A stretch of DNA of 64,000 nucleotides from Paludibacteraceae bacterium (GCA_017439235.1 JAFSJN010000022.1:1-64000), one strand, 5' to 3'; numbered from the stretch's first letter, positions 26,659-36,992 are shown. Numbers and translations are program-made. Notes: generated by a model from the letters alone, not told the origin.

Positions 26659-29592
26659 ATGAAGAAGATTTTTACAACTTTATTTGTCACTTTGTTGACC
26701 ACCTGCGCTTTTGCCGCTACCGAGCAAGCCTGGTACAACGATGTAACATCTATTTCCAACAACGGACAGTACTATATCTACTCCGTTAACGGGAAAGGCT
26801 TTATGCAGGCCGGACAAGGCAAGGTAAAGTCCATCACAACGAGCAACTACACCAACGTAGCAGATTTTAAGTTCACCATCACGAAAGCCGAAAAAGGTAA
26901 TGTGAAGAGCGGAAGCAAATACTTGAAGTCCTATATGGTATTAACCGGAAGTAGCGGTAGCGGTCCTGTTTGCGACAACAACTCCGACGACGGAACAACC
27001 ATTATCTGGACGTCGATGGACAACGGTTCATATTGGAATATCCACGGTTCTTATCACGCTTGGACCAAAGACCGTTATCCTGCTTTGCGCTATCAAAACA
27101 ACACGTACGACGGACACATGAGCGGAAGCGGTATTAATTACAGTAGCACCAAAGACCTCCAGACAGGTACGGAGTATCGCTGGTACTTAATCTCTCAAGC
27201 TCAATTAGATCGTCACTTTGCGATTTATTTCTTTGATGCATTCAAAGAGACGCTCGCCGACTACACCAAGTTTAACGGCACAGTCCCCGCAGCCTATTAT
27301 ACAGCTCTGCAAGCGGCTTACAACAAGACGTTTAGCGTAACAGACGCTTCTGTGACGACAGCCGTTGTTGATGCTGCCAAGACGACGCTCGAGAACCTAT
27401 ATAAGAACGCGCCCGCGATGGCGGAGGCGTACGCGAGTGCCAAGAGCGTCATCAATGCCCTGGATGGTCTTAAAGACAAGGGTGAGGGTGACTTGACGAA
27501 GATTTATGCAGACATAGCCACAGCCCGCGAAGCTATCGAGCAAGCCACGACCGTAGAGGCTCTGACCACGGCCGTTAGTGCTCCTGCCCTCAAAGGCATC
27601 GATCCTATCACGTTCACGGTGACAACCTTCAAGGCGTTGGAGTCGATTGGAAACCCTGCAGCTACGACCAACGGCCGCAGCATTACCTATGAGGCTGCTG
27701 ACAAGAAAATCATCAACGCGGCCGGTATGGCACTATACAAAGGTACCACTATTCTAACGGCTACCGCAGCCGAGAATAACGACTACTACACCTTTGTGCG
27801 CAAAGCAGAGGTGGTGGTAATGCCTATTAATAATACCGGCACGTTCAGCACCAGTATCTGTCAGGGCGAGAGTTACACCTTCCAAGGTGAGACCTTCACC
27901 GAGGCTACGGTAAAAGATTTCACCTTAGTCAACCGCACCGGTGGCGACAGCGTGGTAACGTTCACGTTAACCATCAATCCGACGTATGAGATTGCCGAGA
28001 CTCTGAGTTTCTGCAAGGGCACCAGCATCGTTTGGCGCAACAAGACACTCGACAAGGCCGGCACGTACTACGATTCGCTTACTACAGCCGCAGGCTGCGA
28101 CAGCGTATATGTACTCACGCTCACCGAGGATCCGACGTATGAGATAGCCGAGGCATTGAGTTTCTGCAAGGGCACCAGCATCGTTTGGCGCAACAAGACG
28201 CTCGACAAGGCCGGCACCTACTATGATTCTCTGACTACCGTCAAAGGCTGCGACAGCGTATATGTACTCACGCTGACCGAAAATCCCACTTACGAGATAG
28301 CCGAGAGTGAGCAGGCTTGCGACACCTACACGTGGCGCGGCAAGACGCTGACCACCAGCGGCGTATACTACGACTCGCTCACTACCGTCAACGGCTGCGA
28401 CAGCGTTTATGTACTGACACTTACTATCACCAACAGCATCCGCACCCACGACGGCGCTGCTATCTGTCAGTCCGAACTGCCCTATCAATGGAACGACATC
28501 GTCTTCACCGAGGCCGGCAGCAAGGAAGCCACCTTTACGGCTGTTGCCGGTTGCGACTCGACAGTTACCTTCACGCTGACCGTATTGCCCGAATATACGA
28601 TTGCTGAAAGCAAGACGATGATGACAGGTGCTGCTGAGACTTGGCACAACCGCGACCTAAGCAAGTACGCCATAGGCGAATATACACTCTATGACAGCCT
28701 AAAGACCGTTGCCGGTTGCGACTCCGTCTATGTGCTCACGCTTACCGTCAACGAAGCTCCTGTCACCTATGGTGAGGAAAGCGGCTCGTTCTGCGGAGAA
28801 GATATGTTCACTTATTACGACATGCAATATGCAGGCGGTACGTACAACGTAACGCTCAAGAACGCTAATATCTACGGCGGCGACAGTATCGTCACCCTGA
28901 CCGTGACTGCTTATCAGACCTATTCGGTAAGCGTAGATGAGACGGCTTGCGAATCGTACGAGTGGTTCGGTAAGAAACTGACTAACAGCGGCGTATACCA
29001 CGAGACGCTGTCGACCATCAACGGTTGCGACTCGACCATCACACTCAACCTCACCATCATCCACGGCGTCACCGGCACCGACAATATCGTGCTCTGCGCC
29101 AGCGACCTGCCTTATAACTGGAATGGCGAGATATTTACCGAATCGGGCGTTAAGACGCACACGTTCACAGCCGCTAATGGTTGCGACTCGGTAGTAACGA
29201 TGACGGTAGAAGTAGTACGCTGCAAACAGACCGTTACGTGGCTCACAGAGGAACAAACGCTTACCGTAGGTGATTCGCTCACTCTCGAGGCAGAAGCTAC
29301 GTCCTTAGAGCCCGTTATTTACGATCTCGACGATCCTACGCTGGCCATCATCACCGACGACAACGTGCTCGTAGCCATGAGTGCCGGTCAGGTAACCGTA
29401 ACCGCCACACAGCGTGGTACTTACTACTGGGAATCGGCGGCCGCTGACCTGGTCATCACTATCGAACCGACCACGGCTCTGGATATCGTTCCGGCTGACG
29501 TAGAAGGCACCCGTAAATTCATCCGCAACGGGCAACTCTACATCATCCGTAACGGCGAGATTTACAACGCACTTGGTAAGCGTATCGAGTAA
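26659..29592 (+). CDS. Secreted protein with GCDS repeats and short T9SS-like tail
   Basis: 977 residues. Signal peptide MKKIFTTLFVTLLTTCAFA. An N-terminal globular part (about 20-200) is followed by a helical stretch (about 200-310, alanine-rich). From about 390 to 860 there are nine modules of about 50 residues of the type C-x-W-x-x-x-x-x-x-x-G-x-Y-x-D-x-L-x-x-x-x-GCDSV-x-x-L-x-L-T; this is a common Bacteroidota surface repeat with paired cysteines. A bacterial Ig-like segment follows, and the tail ends LYIIRNGEIYNALGKRIE, like the tails of the proteins at 29919 and 60165. Own promoter and terminator. Likely an adhesin or matrix protein; ligand unknown. Confidence 0.88.
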   Translation: MKKIFTTLFVTLLTTCAFAATEQAWYNDVTSISNNGQYYIYSVNGKGFMQAGQGKVKSITTSNYTNVADFKFTITKAEKGNVKSGSKYLKSYMVLTGSSGSGPVCDNNSDDGTTIIWTSMDNGSYWNIHGSYHAWTKDRYPALRYQNNTYDGHMSGSGINYSSTKDLQTGTEYRWYLISQAQLDRHFAIYFFDAFKETLADYTKFNGTVPAAYYTALQAAYNKTFSVTDASVTTAVVDAAKTTLENLYKNAPAMAEAYASAKSVINALDGLKDKGEGDLTKIYADIATAREAIEQATTVEALTTAVSAPALKGIDPITFTVTTFKALESIGNPAATTNGRSITYEAADKKIINAAGMALYKGTTILTATAAENNDYYTFVRKAEVVVMPINNTGTFSTSICQGESYTFQGETFTEATVKDFTLVNRTGGDSVVTFTLTINPTYEIAETLSFCKGTSIVWRNKTLDKAGTYYDSLTTAAGCDSVYVLTLTEDPTYEIAEALSFCKGTSIVWRNKTLDKAGTYYDSLTTVKGCDSVYVLTLTENPTYEIAESEQACDTYTWRGKTLTTSGVYYDSLTTVNGCDSVYVLTLTITNSIRTHDGAAICQSELPYQWNDIVFTEAGSKEATFTAVAGCDSTVTFTLTVLPEYTIAESKTMMTGAAETWHNRDLSKYAIGEYTLYDSLKTVAGCDSVYVLTLTVNEAPVTYGEESGSFCGEDMFTYYDMQYAGGTYNVTLKNANIYGGDSIVTLTVTAYQTYSVSVDETACESYEWFGKKLTNSGVYHETLSTINGCDSTITLNLTIIHGVTGTDNIVLCASDLPYNWNGEIFTESGVKTHTFTAANGCDSVVTMTVEVVRCKQTVTWLTEEQTLTVGDSLTLEAEATSLEPVIYDLDDPTLAIITDDNVLVAMSAGQVTVTATQRGTYYWESAAADLVITIEPTTALDIVPADVEGTRKFIRNGQLYIIRNGEIYNALGKRIE
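27981..28290 (+). repeat. 153-base near-identical tandem repeat
   Basis: GACGTATGAGAT begins at 27981 and GACGTATGAGAT again at 28134, a period of 153 bases (51 codons). The two units are almost the same at DNA level, including GTTTCTGCAAGGGCACCAGC; the neighbouring modules are related only at protein level. This indicates a recent duplication. Confidence 0.85.
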
Positions 29593-29635
29593 GATTTAGA
29601 GATTCTCTATAGCCTCTTTTTGAGGTCAAAAATTT

Positions 29636-29682
29636 CGGCATCTTGGGCTCCGATTAGGTGAGTTTCCGAGATGTCGTTTTTT
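29636..29682 (+). terminator. Terminator of the 977-residue protein gene
   Basis: CGGCATCTTGGG (29636-29647) pairs with TTCCGAGATGTCG (29664-29676), about 12 base pairs with G-U pairs, and is followed by TTTTTT. Forty-odd bases past the stop codon. Confidence 0.75.
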
Positions 29683-29775
29683 AATATTGACATAAAGGAA
29701 TGAATATAAATCGCAAGAAAAAACTATTCATTTTTTAAGAATCGGTTGACATCTATTGTGAAAACGCTCCGAATA

Positions 29776-29807
29776 TTTGTCAGTTTGACATATTTGTAGT
29801 AATTTTG
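29776..29807 (+). promoter_or_regulatory. Promoter of the 2300-residue protein
   Basis: TTTG (29776-29779), exactly 20 bases, then TAATTTTG (29800-29807). An inverted repeat TGTCA-GTT-TGACA lies just downstream of the -33 box at 29778-29790. Leader of about 105 bases before 29919. Confidence 0.85.
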
Positions 29808-29918
29808 CATCGTCCGTAAAATAGGCTTTAAGCATTTCGGGCAAAATACTTACTAAGTAAGTACAGAAAATTAAGCAAAACAAGAAACAACAACATCGAT
29901 TTTTAAGGAATAAAAGAT

Positions 29919-32900
29919 ATGAGAAACTTTTACAAAAATCTCAAAACATTAGCATTAACCCTTACGCGAGTAGGACATAAGTCCGATTCGATTCTCTCTC
30001 GATTCTGTCTCGTTAGTCTGATTTTGCTCGTAATGGGCGGCTTCACGATGAATGCGTGGGGCTCGACCTTAAAAGGTAAAACTGCAGTAGGCAGTGGAAA
30101 AGGAACAGCTAAAGTAGAAGTCTGTTATTATTCAGGGGCAGTTGTAGATGACAACTCAACAACAGGTTCTTCGCTTGTTGAGGCAAAAACAAGTGCCGTA
30201 ACGGGCGTATCATGGTTCTATTGTACTTTTACGGCAACGCCTGCAGATGGTTATTACTTTGATGCATGGTATACTAATAGTGCATGCAGTCAAGGAAAAC
30301 AAACTGCAAATTCATATTCTACGGGGTATTATAAAAGTACTTTTGGAACAAGAGAAGATATCTATTATGCTCGTTTTCTTCCTGTTACAGTAAGTTCAGC
30401 CGGATCGGCTTCGACTTCATTCAATCATCCGGAGCCAAAGACGGTAACACTATATTTCCCTGTTTCTGATAAAGCCGACGCTAATGCAGACTTTAACGCC
30501 CCTACGATTGAAGCCAATACAGGATGGTCTATTTCTTCTTGGAATTTGAATACTTCCACTCATAAGGTAGAGGTTATTTGTTCGTACACTGCTAGTTCCG
30601 ACATCTCAAAAGGAGCTCATTCAGCCACAGTAACATTGAAAGCCAAGAGTAATAATTCTAATACCGGTACAGTAACTGCTAATGTAGATTTGACGCCTAC
30701 GTTGACATACAAGAATAGTTCGGTAGATATCTCGGTAAGCGATGCAGACAAAACAATTATCAATGTTGATACGTTGCGTACCGCCTACAAGGGTGCAGAT
30801 AATGTGGCCGGTGATGGAACGATTACGTATTCGTTGAAGACCGTTAACAGCAATGTATCACTAACATCTGCCGGTATTTTCTACGCAAAGGCAGAAGGAA
30901 CGTACACTATTGTGGCAAGCGCAACCAAAAAACGTTATTATGCCCAGACTGCTGAGTTTACCATTACCGTCGGCAAGCGTACACCGGTAATCACTTGGGA
31001 TGAGCCGGAACACATTTATGCAAGCAATGTATTGAGTAATCCGGCTTCGGCTTCCTACAAGGGCAATAATGTCACTTTGACACGCACCTATACCTCTCTT
31101 AATGAGGGAGTAATGACGGTAAACGGAACCAATATTACAGCGAACCCTCAATTGACCGTAGAGAGCAACTGTACCATTCGCGTGGTGACAACCGGGACGG
31201 GATATTACAAATCGGTTACCGCAGAACATGTATATTTCGTTGAGCCGAAGGCGACACCATTGTTTAAATTGAATGGAGAAGATCTGCCGGAATCGCCTGT
31301 AAAGAGTTTGAATCTATTGATTGGCGAAACGGCTACGATGACGTTTGAGAATACGGATGAGACAAACAATCGCTTCAGCTATCCGCAAAACAACAAAATC
31401 ACTTACGTCACTTACGACCACTCGACGGGTATTATTACCGGTAAGAAAGCCGGTGATGAGGTGATTCAGTTCGCTCAGACAGGTACTCCTACCATCTTTG
31501 AGCACACGCGTTCCATCCACGTCTATGTACACAAACACAATGTGACACTTACCACGACGCTGAATGGTGGTACATGGAAAGTGGATAGCGTATATACCGG
31601 CAGCGTATATGGCATCGAGACGACGACGGGCGACGCGAATCAAGCGATGAATGCCGTAACGGTTACTTCTTCGAACGAAAATGTGCTGAAGCCTGTTGAT
31701 GGAGGCTGGAAAGCAGTAGGTGCCGGACAAGCCACGCTGACGATTGCACAAGCAAACAACGACTATTGGACAGGAGATACGATTACTGCCACTATCACGG
31801 TAGAGAAATATGTGCCGACGATTACCTGGCACTTGGAGGCTTCGTATCCTTGGGGTGCGCATATCTTAACTCCCGTTACCTCTTCCAACGAGGAGTTACC
31901 CTTTACGCTTACGTCTTCCGATCCCACCAAAGCTGACTACGTGGACGGCAAGATTGAAGTGTATAATGTATCGGGTAATGTAACCTTTACGCTTTCGCAA
32001 CAAGGCAACTATAAGTGGGCGGATGCAGCGCAGAATTTGACCTTTATGTTTAACTGCTTCAAACCGGAAAACCACGTGCCGTTTACATTAGCAACCAATA
32101 ATTACAAACACTACGAGAAATCTACTTCTCGTGCATCTTGGAGCAGCCCGGGTTACTATTTAGGCGATGGAGGGTGGACAACAAAAGATGATTATGTCAT
32201 CATTCGTTTCACCGGCATACCGCAGACCTTGTCTTTTGACAAGATATTAGAAACATCTTGGGGACAACTTCCCGGAACGCACTTATGTCAGGTTTATGAG
32301 AGTGTTGATGGAAACAGTTGGGGTGCGGCGATTTGGACGCACGATGAGCGTGTAGCTCAGAAAAACGGAAATAGCGTCAACTTGCAGCCTTCTACTCGAT
32401 ACATCAAGTTTGCATATCACGGAACGGTATATTGCGATTATAACAACATCAGCGTTACCGAGCGCAAGGAGGTAAGCGCCCCGACATCAGTAACCTTCCC
32501 GACGAACTCTGTGGATGCAAGCGCTAACACACAGACCGTTAATGTCAACTGGTATAACATTAAGCCCTGTACGGTAACGATTACCGGCCCGAACGCATCG
32601 TTCTTCCACTTGGCAGATGACAGTCCCGAGATTGCTTCTGCAATAGACGACTATGGCACGAAGGCAATAAAAGTTAGCTATGCTTATCCTGAAGGCGGGA
32701 CACATACTGCCACTCTGCACATCGAGAGCGAAGACGGCTATACGGCAAATGTGGCATTAAGCGCTACGTCGAATAAGTTGACGCCGGCTATTACATGGAA
32801 GGAGAACCTGACGCCTATGTCTCGTGGCGAGAATGTGGAGAATCCGGCTCTTTCGCCTGTCACATTGGTTTACACTTCCACCGACTCCACCGTAGTGGAT

Positions 32901-35900
32901 ATAGAGGGCAACACACTTAAGCCCTTGAAGAAAGGAACCGCGACGATTACCGCCTCTTTTGACGGGACAAGCGATACCAAGTACAACAGTAACTCCAGCA
33001 CGATTGATGTGGAAGTGACCGACATGAAGGTGCTGCATATCACTTGGCCGCAAACCTTTACACGTCTCAAATATTCCTCAGAGAAGCCCGAAAAGACGAC
33101 TGCTAATTTTGCGTTGACAGCTACGGTAAGTTATTTCGATCCGGACACCAAGGAAGAAATCAACATCGATCGTACGGTTACCTTTACCAGCGGAGATAAT
33201 ACAGTAGTACAAGTATTAAAGGGCAATATCCTGCATGTAGTAGGCGAGGGCAACACCACGCTGACGGCACATGTGGATGGCATCGAGAATGAGTTTATTG
33301 AGGCGAACGTGGTACGTGCCGTCAAAGTGCGTGAGCCGAGTACCGACTGCGACACCTATATTTTGGAAGACGCGCATGAGTCCTTGTTCACGGAAATCAA
33401 CTCGTTCGATGGTGTCAAGAAAGAATACACGTTGAGCGGAGAACCCGGTTATCTCACCTTCTCGGCATGGACGGAGAGATGGTATTTGGGCAAGATTGGG
33501 TTTGATCCTGCCGGCGATTTGAAAGTAGCGCAACTCATTGATGGTGAATGGAACGCTATTTGGAGCAACGGTTTGCAGGTAGGCGTAGAGCAGTCCTTTG
33601 GACCGATTGAGTTGGATCGTCGTGCCACCAAGATTAAGTTCTACAAGGAAGTAGGCTCCACTTGCTATCATAACTTCGCCGAAGGTTACATCACCTTGGC
33701 GCGTTATGTCGAGTTGGATAACACTCCCAAGAAGACCACTTCTAACATCGCCTTTACAACCAGCGAAACCAAGCCGGGCGTGGCCGTAGTGAAGACCTTT
33801 ACGGTTAACTACTCGAATATCACCGACCAGTTGCAAGTCGATTTGACAGGTTCGGATAAGTTCTCTATTTTGTCCGCTACCACGATTGGTGAAGAGTGCG
33901 GCGATAAAGGAACGGCAACGGTAGAGGTACAATTCCTCTCGAATGACGTTGCGCATTATGAAGGCACGATTACTGTTCATAATGAGAACCAGTCGGTGAC
34001 CGTTAACCTAAGTGCCGATGTAGATAAGCACGCTCAACAAATCACTTGGAATCCTGAAACAACGGATTTGAAGACCACGGATAATGTGACCTTTGACGCC
34101 ACCACTTCGGGTTCGGCAGCAGGTCTTAGTGTAACGTACGTGGTGACGGAAGGAAGTGATGTAGCAACGGTGAATGAGACTACGGGTGAACTGACGATTA
34201 TCAAGGATGGTACGGTAACGATAGAAGCTCGTGCTGCAGGTAACGACAGTTATTACGCTGCAACGGCTGTGCCGACCACCTTCACCATCAGCAAAGTGAC
34301 GCCGTCCATTACGGCTATCCCGATGGCAGCCACGATGACGATGCCGAACACGAACTTGGGTAGTTGCGGTTTGACCGGCGGTACGGCATCTGTGGATGGT
34401 TCGTTCGCTTGGCTGGACAAGACTATCAATGCCACGCTCAACAATACGGGTTATACGGTAGTGTTCACTCCGGACAACGACGATTGGTACAACACGGCTA
34501 CGTGCACGGTAGTAGTTCCGGTGAATAAACAAGTCAATACGATTACTTGGGACTTCAACGTCACCGAGATGTACTGCAACGCAGACTACACCTTTGACGC
34601 CACTGCGACCAGCGGTTTGGATATTCGTTACGAGACCTCTAATGCTTCTTCAGCCTATGTGGACGGCAACAACCATCTGTCCATCATCACGGGTGGCGAA
34701 GTGACTATTACGGCTTATCAAGACGGTGATGACGATTGGGCAGCGGCAACTCCTGTGAGCAAGACATTTACCATCCGTCGTTTCACGCCGCAGATTATTA
34801 CATTGCCGACCGCAGCTCCGATGTCCATCGGTTGTCTGTTGTCCAACGCTTCGTTAACCGGTGGTTACGTGAGCCTGGATAATGTACAAGTACTCGGTAG
34901 CTTCGCGTGGGAGAACGGCAATACGCAAGTGGAGAACACGGCCGGTACGTTCCCGCGTACGGTCATCTTTACACCGTCGAACACCAACTACTACGAGCCG
35001 GTCAGCACGACGATGAATGTGGTGGTAGAGAAATATGGTCCTACGATTACATCGAATAATCTGCAAGCCACCTCTATCGAGTTCCCGCAAACGCTTTCTT
35101 ACTCTACCCTTTCGGGCACGGTAACGGCGTGGGACTATGTGAAGGTGCCGAATGTAGAGGTAACCGGAACCGTTGTATGGCAAGACGAGACGACCGTTCT
35201 TCGTCCGGGTCAGCAAACCGGTATCGCTCTCTTCGTTCCGGATAGCACCGACTGGTACAACGCAGTACCGTTGTCCGTCAACGTAGTTGTAACCGGAGGT
35301 TATGTGTTCGACGGAACGACCACCTCTTGGACCGAGCAGACGAACTGGGAAGGCAACCTCGTTCCCGGAACAGATGATCCGGTGATTATCAAGAAAGATG
35401 TAGAAATCACTACTAATGTAATGGTAGGCTCTCTTATGATTGATAAGGATATCAACGTCATTGTGAAAGATGGTGGTGTACTGAACGTGGGCAGCGATGA
35501 TTCCGGAACAGGAATCGGTGAATATGGTAACTTGCGTGTCAATAAAGGCGGAGAAGTGAAGCTCAATGGTACGCTTAAAGTCAATGACTTTATCATCGAA
35601 TCGGCCATCGGTACGAGCGATGGAACCAGCCGCAGCGGTCAATTAGAGAATGTCAACAACCTGCAGCTCTACGGTGACGCTTATATCGATATCACCTTTG
35701 ATCCGAGCGGAACGCTTAACACCACCGAATGGTACGGCTTTACCGTTCCCTTCACCGTGAATGGTTCCAACGGCATCTACCAGATGCAAGACGATAGCAC
35801 GTTCATTAAGGCCACCTATGGTGTTCATTACATCCTTACGTCGTTTGACGGTACACGTCGTGCCACAACAGGTAAAGGATGGAAGCACGGTAGCACCATT

Positions 35901-36821
35901 CTGCAACCGGGACGCTTCTATATGTTTGGTGGCGACTCTCATCATAACACATACCGCTTCAAACAGATGCCCGGCACTGCGCTGCCCACCACCAATACCT
36001 CTTTGTCTTTGTACGATGCAGCTGATGGCAGCGATGCTAACTGGAATGCCGTAGGTAACGCTACCCTACACCACGTAAGTGTTGCGTTTGAGAATAGCGG
36101 TCTGCCGACATATGTACAAGTGTTTGAGAATGGAGCAAGTACTTATAAGGCCATCTCCACTAACGAGGCTAACTTCGTAGTTGGTTGTCCGTTCTTCATC
36201 CAAGCCAAAGAGAAAACCGAACTGATTCTTAATAATCCGACTGCCGCTACGGCCTACTATGCTCCTGCACGCAATAGCGAAAACGCACCATCTTATAAGA
36301 TAAGTATCGAGCCAGAAGATGGTGGCTATTCTGACCAGATTTACATCTCTGCTTCACAAGAAGCATCGGCAGAGTATGAAATAGGTCACGACCTTAGTAA
36401 GGCCGGCATAGGAAAACGTACCGCACAGATGTGGGTAAATGCTTATGGCAAACAATTGTGCGTCAACGAAGCCGAGTTGAATAACTCTGTTGCTCAATAT
36501 AACTTAGGTATGTACGCGCCCGCCAATGGAGGTTATCGCATTGCCGCATCGGCTACGCCGGAAGAAGTAACTCTCTACCTCACCATGAACGGCAATATCA
36601 TTTGGAATCTCTCGAAGATGCCTTATGTTGCCGACTTAATGAAGGGTGAGAGCAACGAATACGGCATTTTGATGCTTGTTCAAAAGAGCAACGTCAGCAC
36701 AGATGTTGAGAATATTAACAACCCGGATAATGAGGGCATTGAGAAGATTATTCTCAACAACCGCCTCTATATCCTCCGCGATGGCGAGATATATGACGCT
36801 ACCGGTGCAAAAATACAATAA
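29919..36821 (+). CDS. Giant Ig-like surface protein with T9SS-like tail
   Basis: 2300 residues. The N-terminus is long for a signal peptide, with the hydrophobic core FCLVSLILLVMGGFTMNAWG at about residues 29-48. Most of the protein is a chain of Ig-like or BIG-type beta domains (repeats of [IV]-T-W-x, G-x-x-T-[IL]-T, x-Y-x-x-x-x-x-x-x-x-T-x-T-I). From about 1790 to 2270 there is a parallel-strand stretch (DVEITTNVMVGSLMIDKDIN) and a module with TEWYGFTVPF, GRFYMFG, WNAVGNATL and CPFFIQA that is shared with the protein at 60165-63449. The tail LYILRDGEIYDATGAKIQ is a short sorting-type end. Probably exported by type IX secretion and surface-attached; function not assigned. A small protein gene follows after 5 bases. 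Confidence 0.88.
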   Translation: MRNFYKNLKTLALTLTRVGHKSDSILSRFCLVSLILLVMGGFTMNAWGSTLKGKTAVGSGKGTAKVEVCYYSGAVVDDNSTTGSSLVEAKTSAVTGVSWFYCTFTATPADGYYFDAWYTNSACSQGKQTANSYSTGYYKSTFGTREDIYYARFLPVTVSSAGSASTSFNHPEPKTVTLYFPVSDKADANADFNAPTIEANTGWSISSWNLNTSTHKVEVICSYTASSDISKGAHSATVTLKAKSNNSNTGTVTANVDLTPTLTYKNSSVDISVSDADKTIINVDTLRTAYKGADNVAGDGTITYSLKTVNSNVSLTSAGIFYAKAEGTYTIVASATKKRYYAQTAEFTITVGKRTPVITWDEPEHIYASNVLSNPASASYKGNNVTLTRTYTSLNEGVMTVNGTNITANPQLTVESNCTIRVVTTGTGYYKSVTAEHVYFVEPKATPLFKLNGEDLPESPVKSLNLLIGETATMTFENTDETNNRFSYPQNNKITYVTYDHSTGIITGKKAGDEVIQFAQTGTPTIFEHTRSIHVYVHKHNVTLTTTLNGGTWKVDSVYTGSVYGIETTTGDANQAMNAVTVTSSNENVLKPVDGGWKAVGAGQATLTIAQANNDYWTGDTITATITVEKYVPTITWHLEASYPWGAHILTPVTSSNEELPFTLTSSDPTKADYVDGKIEVYNVSGNVTFTLSQQGNYKWADAAQNLTFMFNCFKPENHVPFTLATNNYKHYEKSTSRASWSSPGYYLGDGGWTTKDDYVIIRFTGIPQTLSFDKILETSWGQLPGTHLCQVYESVDGNSWGAAIWTHDERVAQKNGNSVNLQPSTRYIKFAYHGTVYCDYNNISVTERKEVSAPTSVTFPTNSVDASANTQTVNVNWYNIKPCTVTITGPNASFFHLADDSPEIASAIDDYGTKAIKVSYAYPEGGTHTATLHIESEDGYTANVALSATSNKLTPAITWKENLTPMSRGENVENPALSPVTLVYTSTDSTVVDIEGNTLKPLKKGTATITASFDGTSDTKYNSNSSTIDVEVTDMKVLHITWPQTFTRLKYSSEKPEKTTANFALTATVSYFDPDTKEEINIDRTVTFTSGDNTVVQVLKGNILHVVGEGNTTLTAHVDGIENEFIEANVVRAVKVREPSTDCDTYILEDAHESLFTEINSFDGVKKEYTLSGEPGYLTFSAWTERWYLGKIGFDPAGDLKVAQLIDGEWNAIWSNGLQVGVEQSFGPIELDRRATKIKFYKEVGSTCYHNFAEGYITLARYVELDNTPKKTTSNIAFTTSETKPGVAVVKTFTVNYSNITDQLQVDLTGSDKFSILSATTIGEECGDKGTATVEVQFLSNDVAHYEGTITVHNENQSVTVNLSADVDKHAQQITWNPETTDLKTTDNVTFDATTSGSAAGLSVTYVVTEGSDVATVNETTGELTIIKDGTVTIEARAAGNDSYYAATAVPTTFTISKVTPSITAIPMAATMTMPNTNLGSCGLTGGTASVDGSFAWLDKTINATLNNTGYTVVFTPDNDDWYNTATCTVVVPVNKQVNTITWDFNVTEMYCNADYTFDATATSGLDIRYETSNASSAYVDGNNHLSIITGGEVTITAYQDGDDDWAAATPVSKTFTIRRFTPQIITLPTAAPMSIGCLLSNASLTGGYVSLDNVQVLGSFAWENGNTQVENTAGTFPRTVIFTPSNTNYYEPVSTTMNVVVEKYGPTITSNNLQATSIEFPQTLSYSTLSGTVTAWDYVKVPNVEVTGTVVWQDETTVLRPGQQTGIALFVPDSTDWYNAVPLSVNVVVTGGYVFDGTTTSWTEQTNWEGNLVPGTDDPVIIKKDVEITTNVMVGSLMIDKDINVIVKDGGVLNVGSDDSGTGIGEYGNLRVNKGGEVKLNGTLKVNDFIIESAIGTSDGTSRSGQLENVNNLQLYGDAYIDITFDPSGTLNTTEWYGFTVPFTVNGSNGIYQMQDDSTFIKATYGVHYILTSFDGTRRATTGKGWKHGSTILQPGRFYMFGGDSHHNTYRFKQMPGTALPTTNTSLSLYDAADGSDANWNAVGNATLHHVSVAFENSGLPTYVQVFENGASTYKAISTNEANFVVGCPFFIQAKEKTELILNNPTAATAYYAPARNSENAPSYKISIEPEDGGYSDQIYISASQEASAEYEIGHDLSKAGIGKRTAQMWVNAYGKQLCVNEAELNNSVAQYNLGMYAPANGGYRIAASATPEEVTLYLTMNGNIIWNLSKMPYVADLMKGESNEYGILMLVQKSNVSTDVENINNPDNEGIEKIILNNRLYILRDGEIYDATGAKIQ

Positions 36822-36826
36822 GAACG

Positions 36827-36967
36827 ATGAAGAAATACTATAACACACCTATTACAGACATTTTGGCAATATTAGGAAAGACTCCCCTAGCCTTTCCGGA
36901 TCAGAGCAATGCTCCCGAACCCCAATCGGCTCCTATTCGTGTGCCTGCTCAGAAATTGTACATTTAA
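36827..36967 (+). CDS. 46-residue small protein, MKKxYxxP type
   Basis: ATG at 36827 opens 46 codons ending with TAA at 36965-36967; it starts MKKYYNTPITDILAILGKTP and ends VPAQKLYI. It begins 5 bases after the giant gene's stop, so it is almost surely co-transcribed. The first eight residues match the pattern of the small protein at 4499-4642 (MKK, Y5, P8), and both lie beside T9SS-type cargo genes. The rest is proline-rich and polar, with no signal peptide. Role unknown. Confidence 0.6.
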   Translation: MKKYYNTPITDILAILGKTPLAFPDQSNAPEPQSAPIRVPAQKLYI

Positions 36968-36992
36968 CCCAGTTTAAGCCCTTAATACGAGT

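Larger units (their letters stand above)
29593..29918. other. Gap with terminator and promoter
   Basis: This 326-base stretch holds the terminator at 29636-29682 and the promoter at 29776-29807. The remainder is A/T-rich with no gene; a 12-codon frame at 29702 (MNINRKKKLFIF) looks like chance. Confidence 0.6.
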
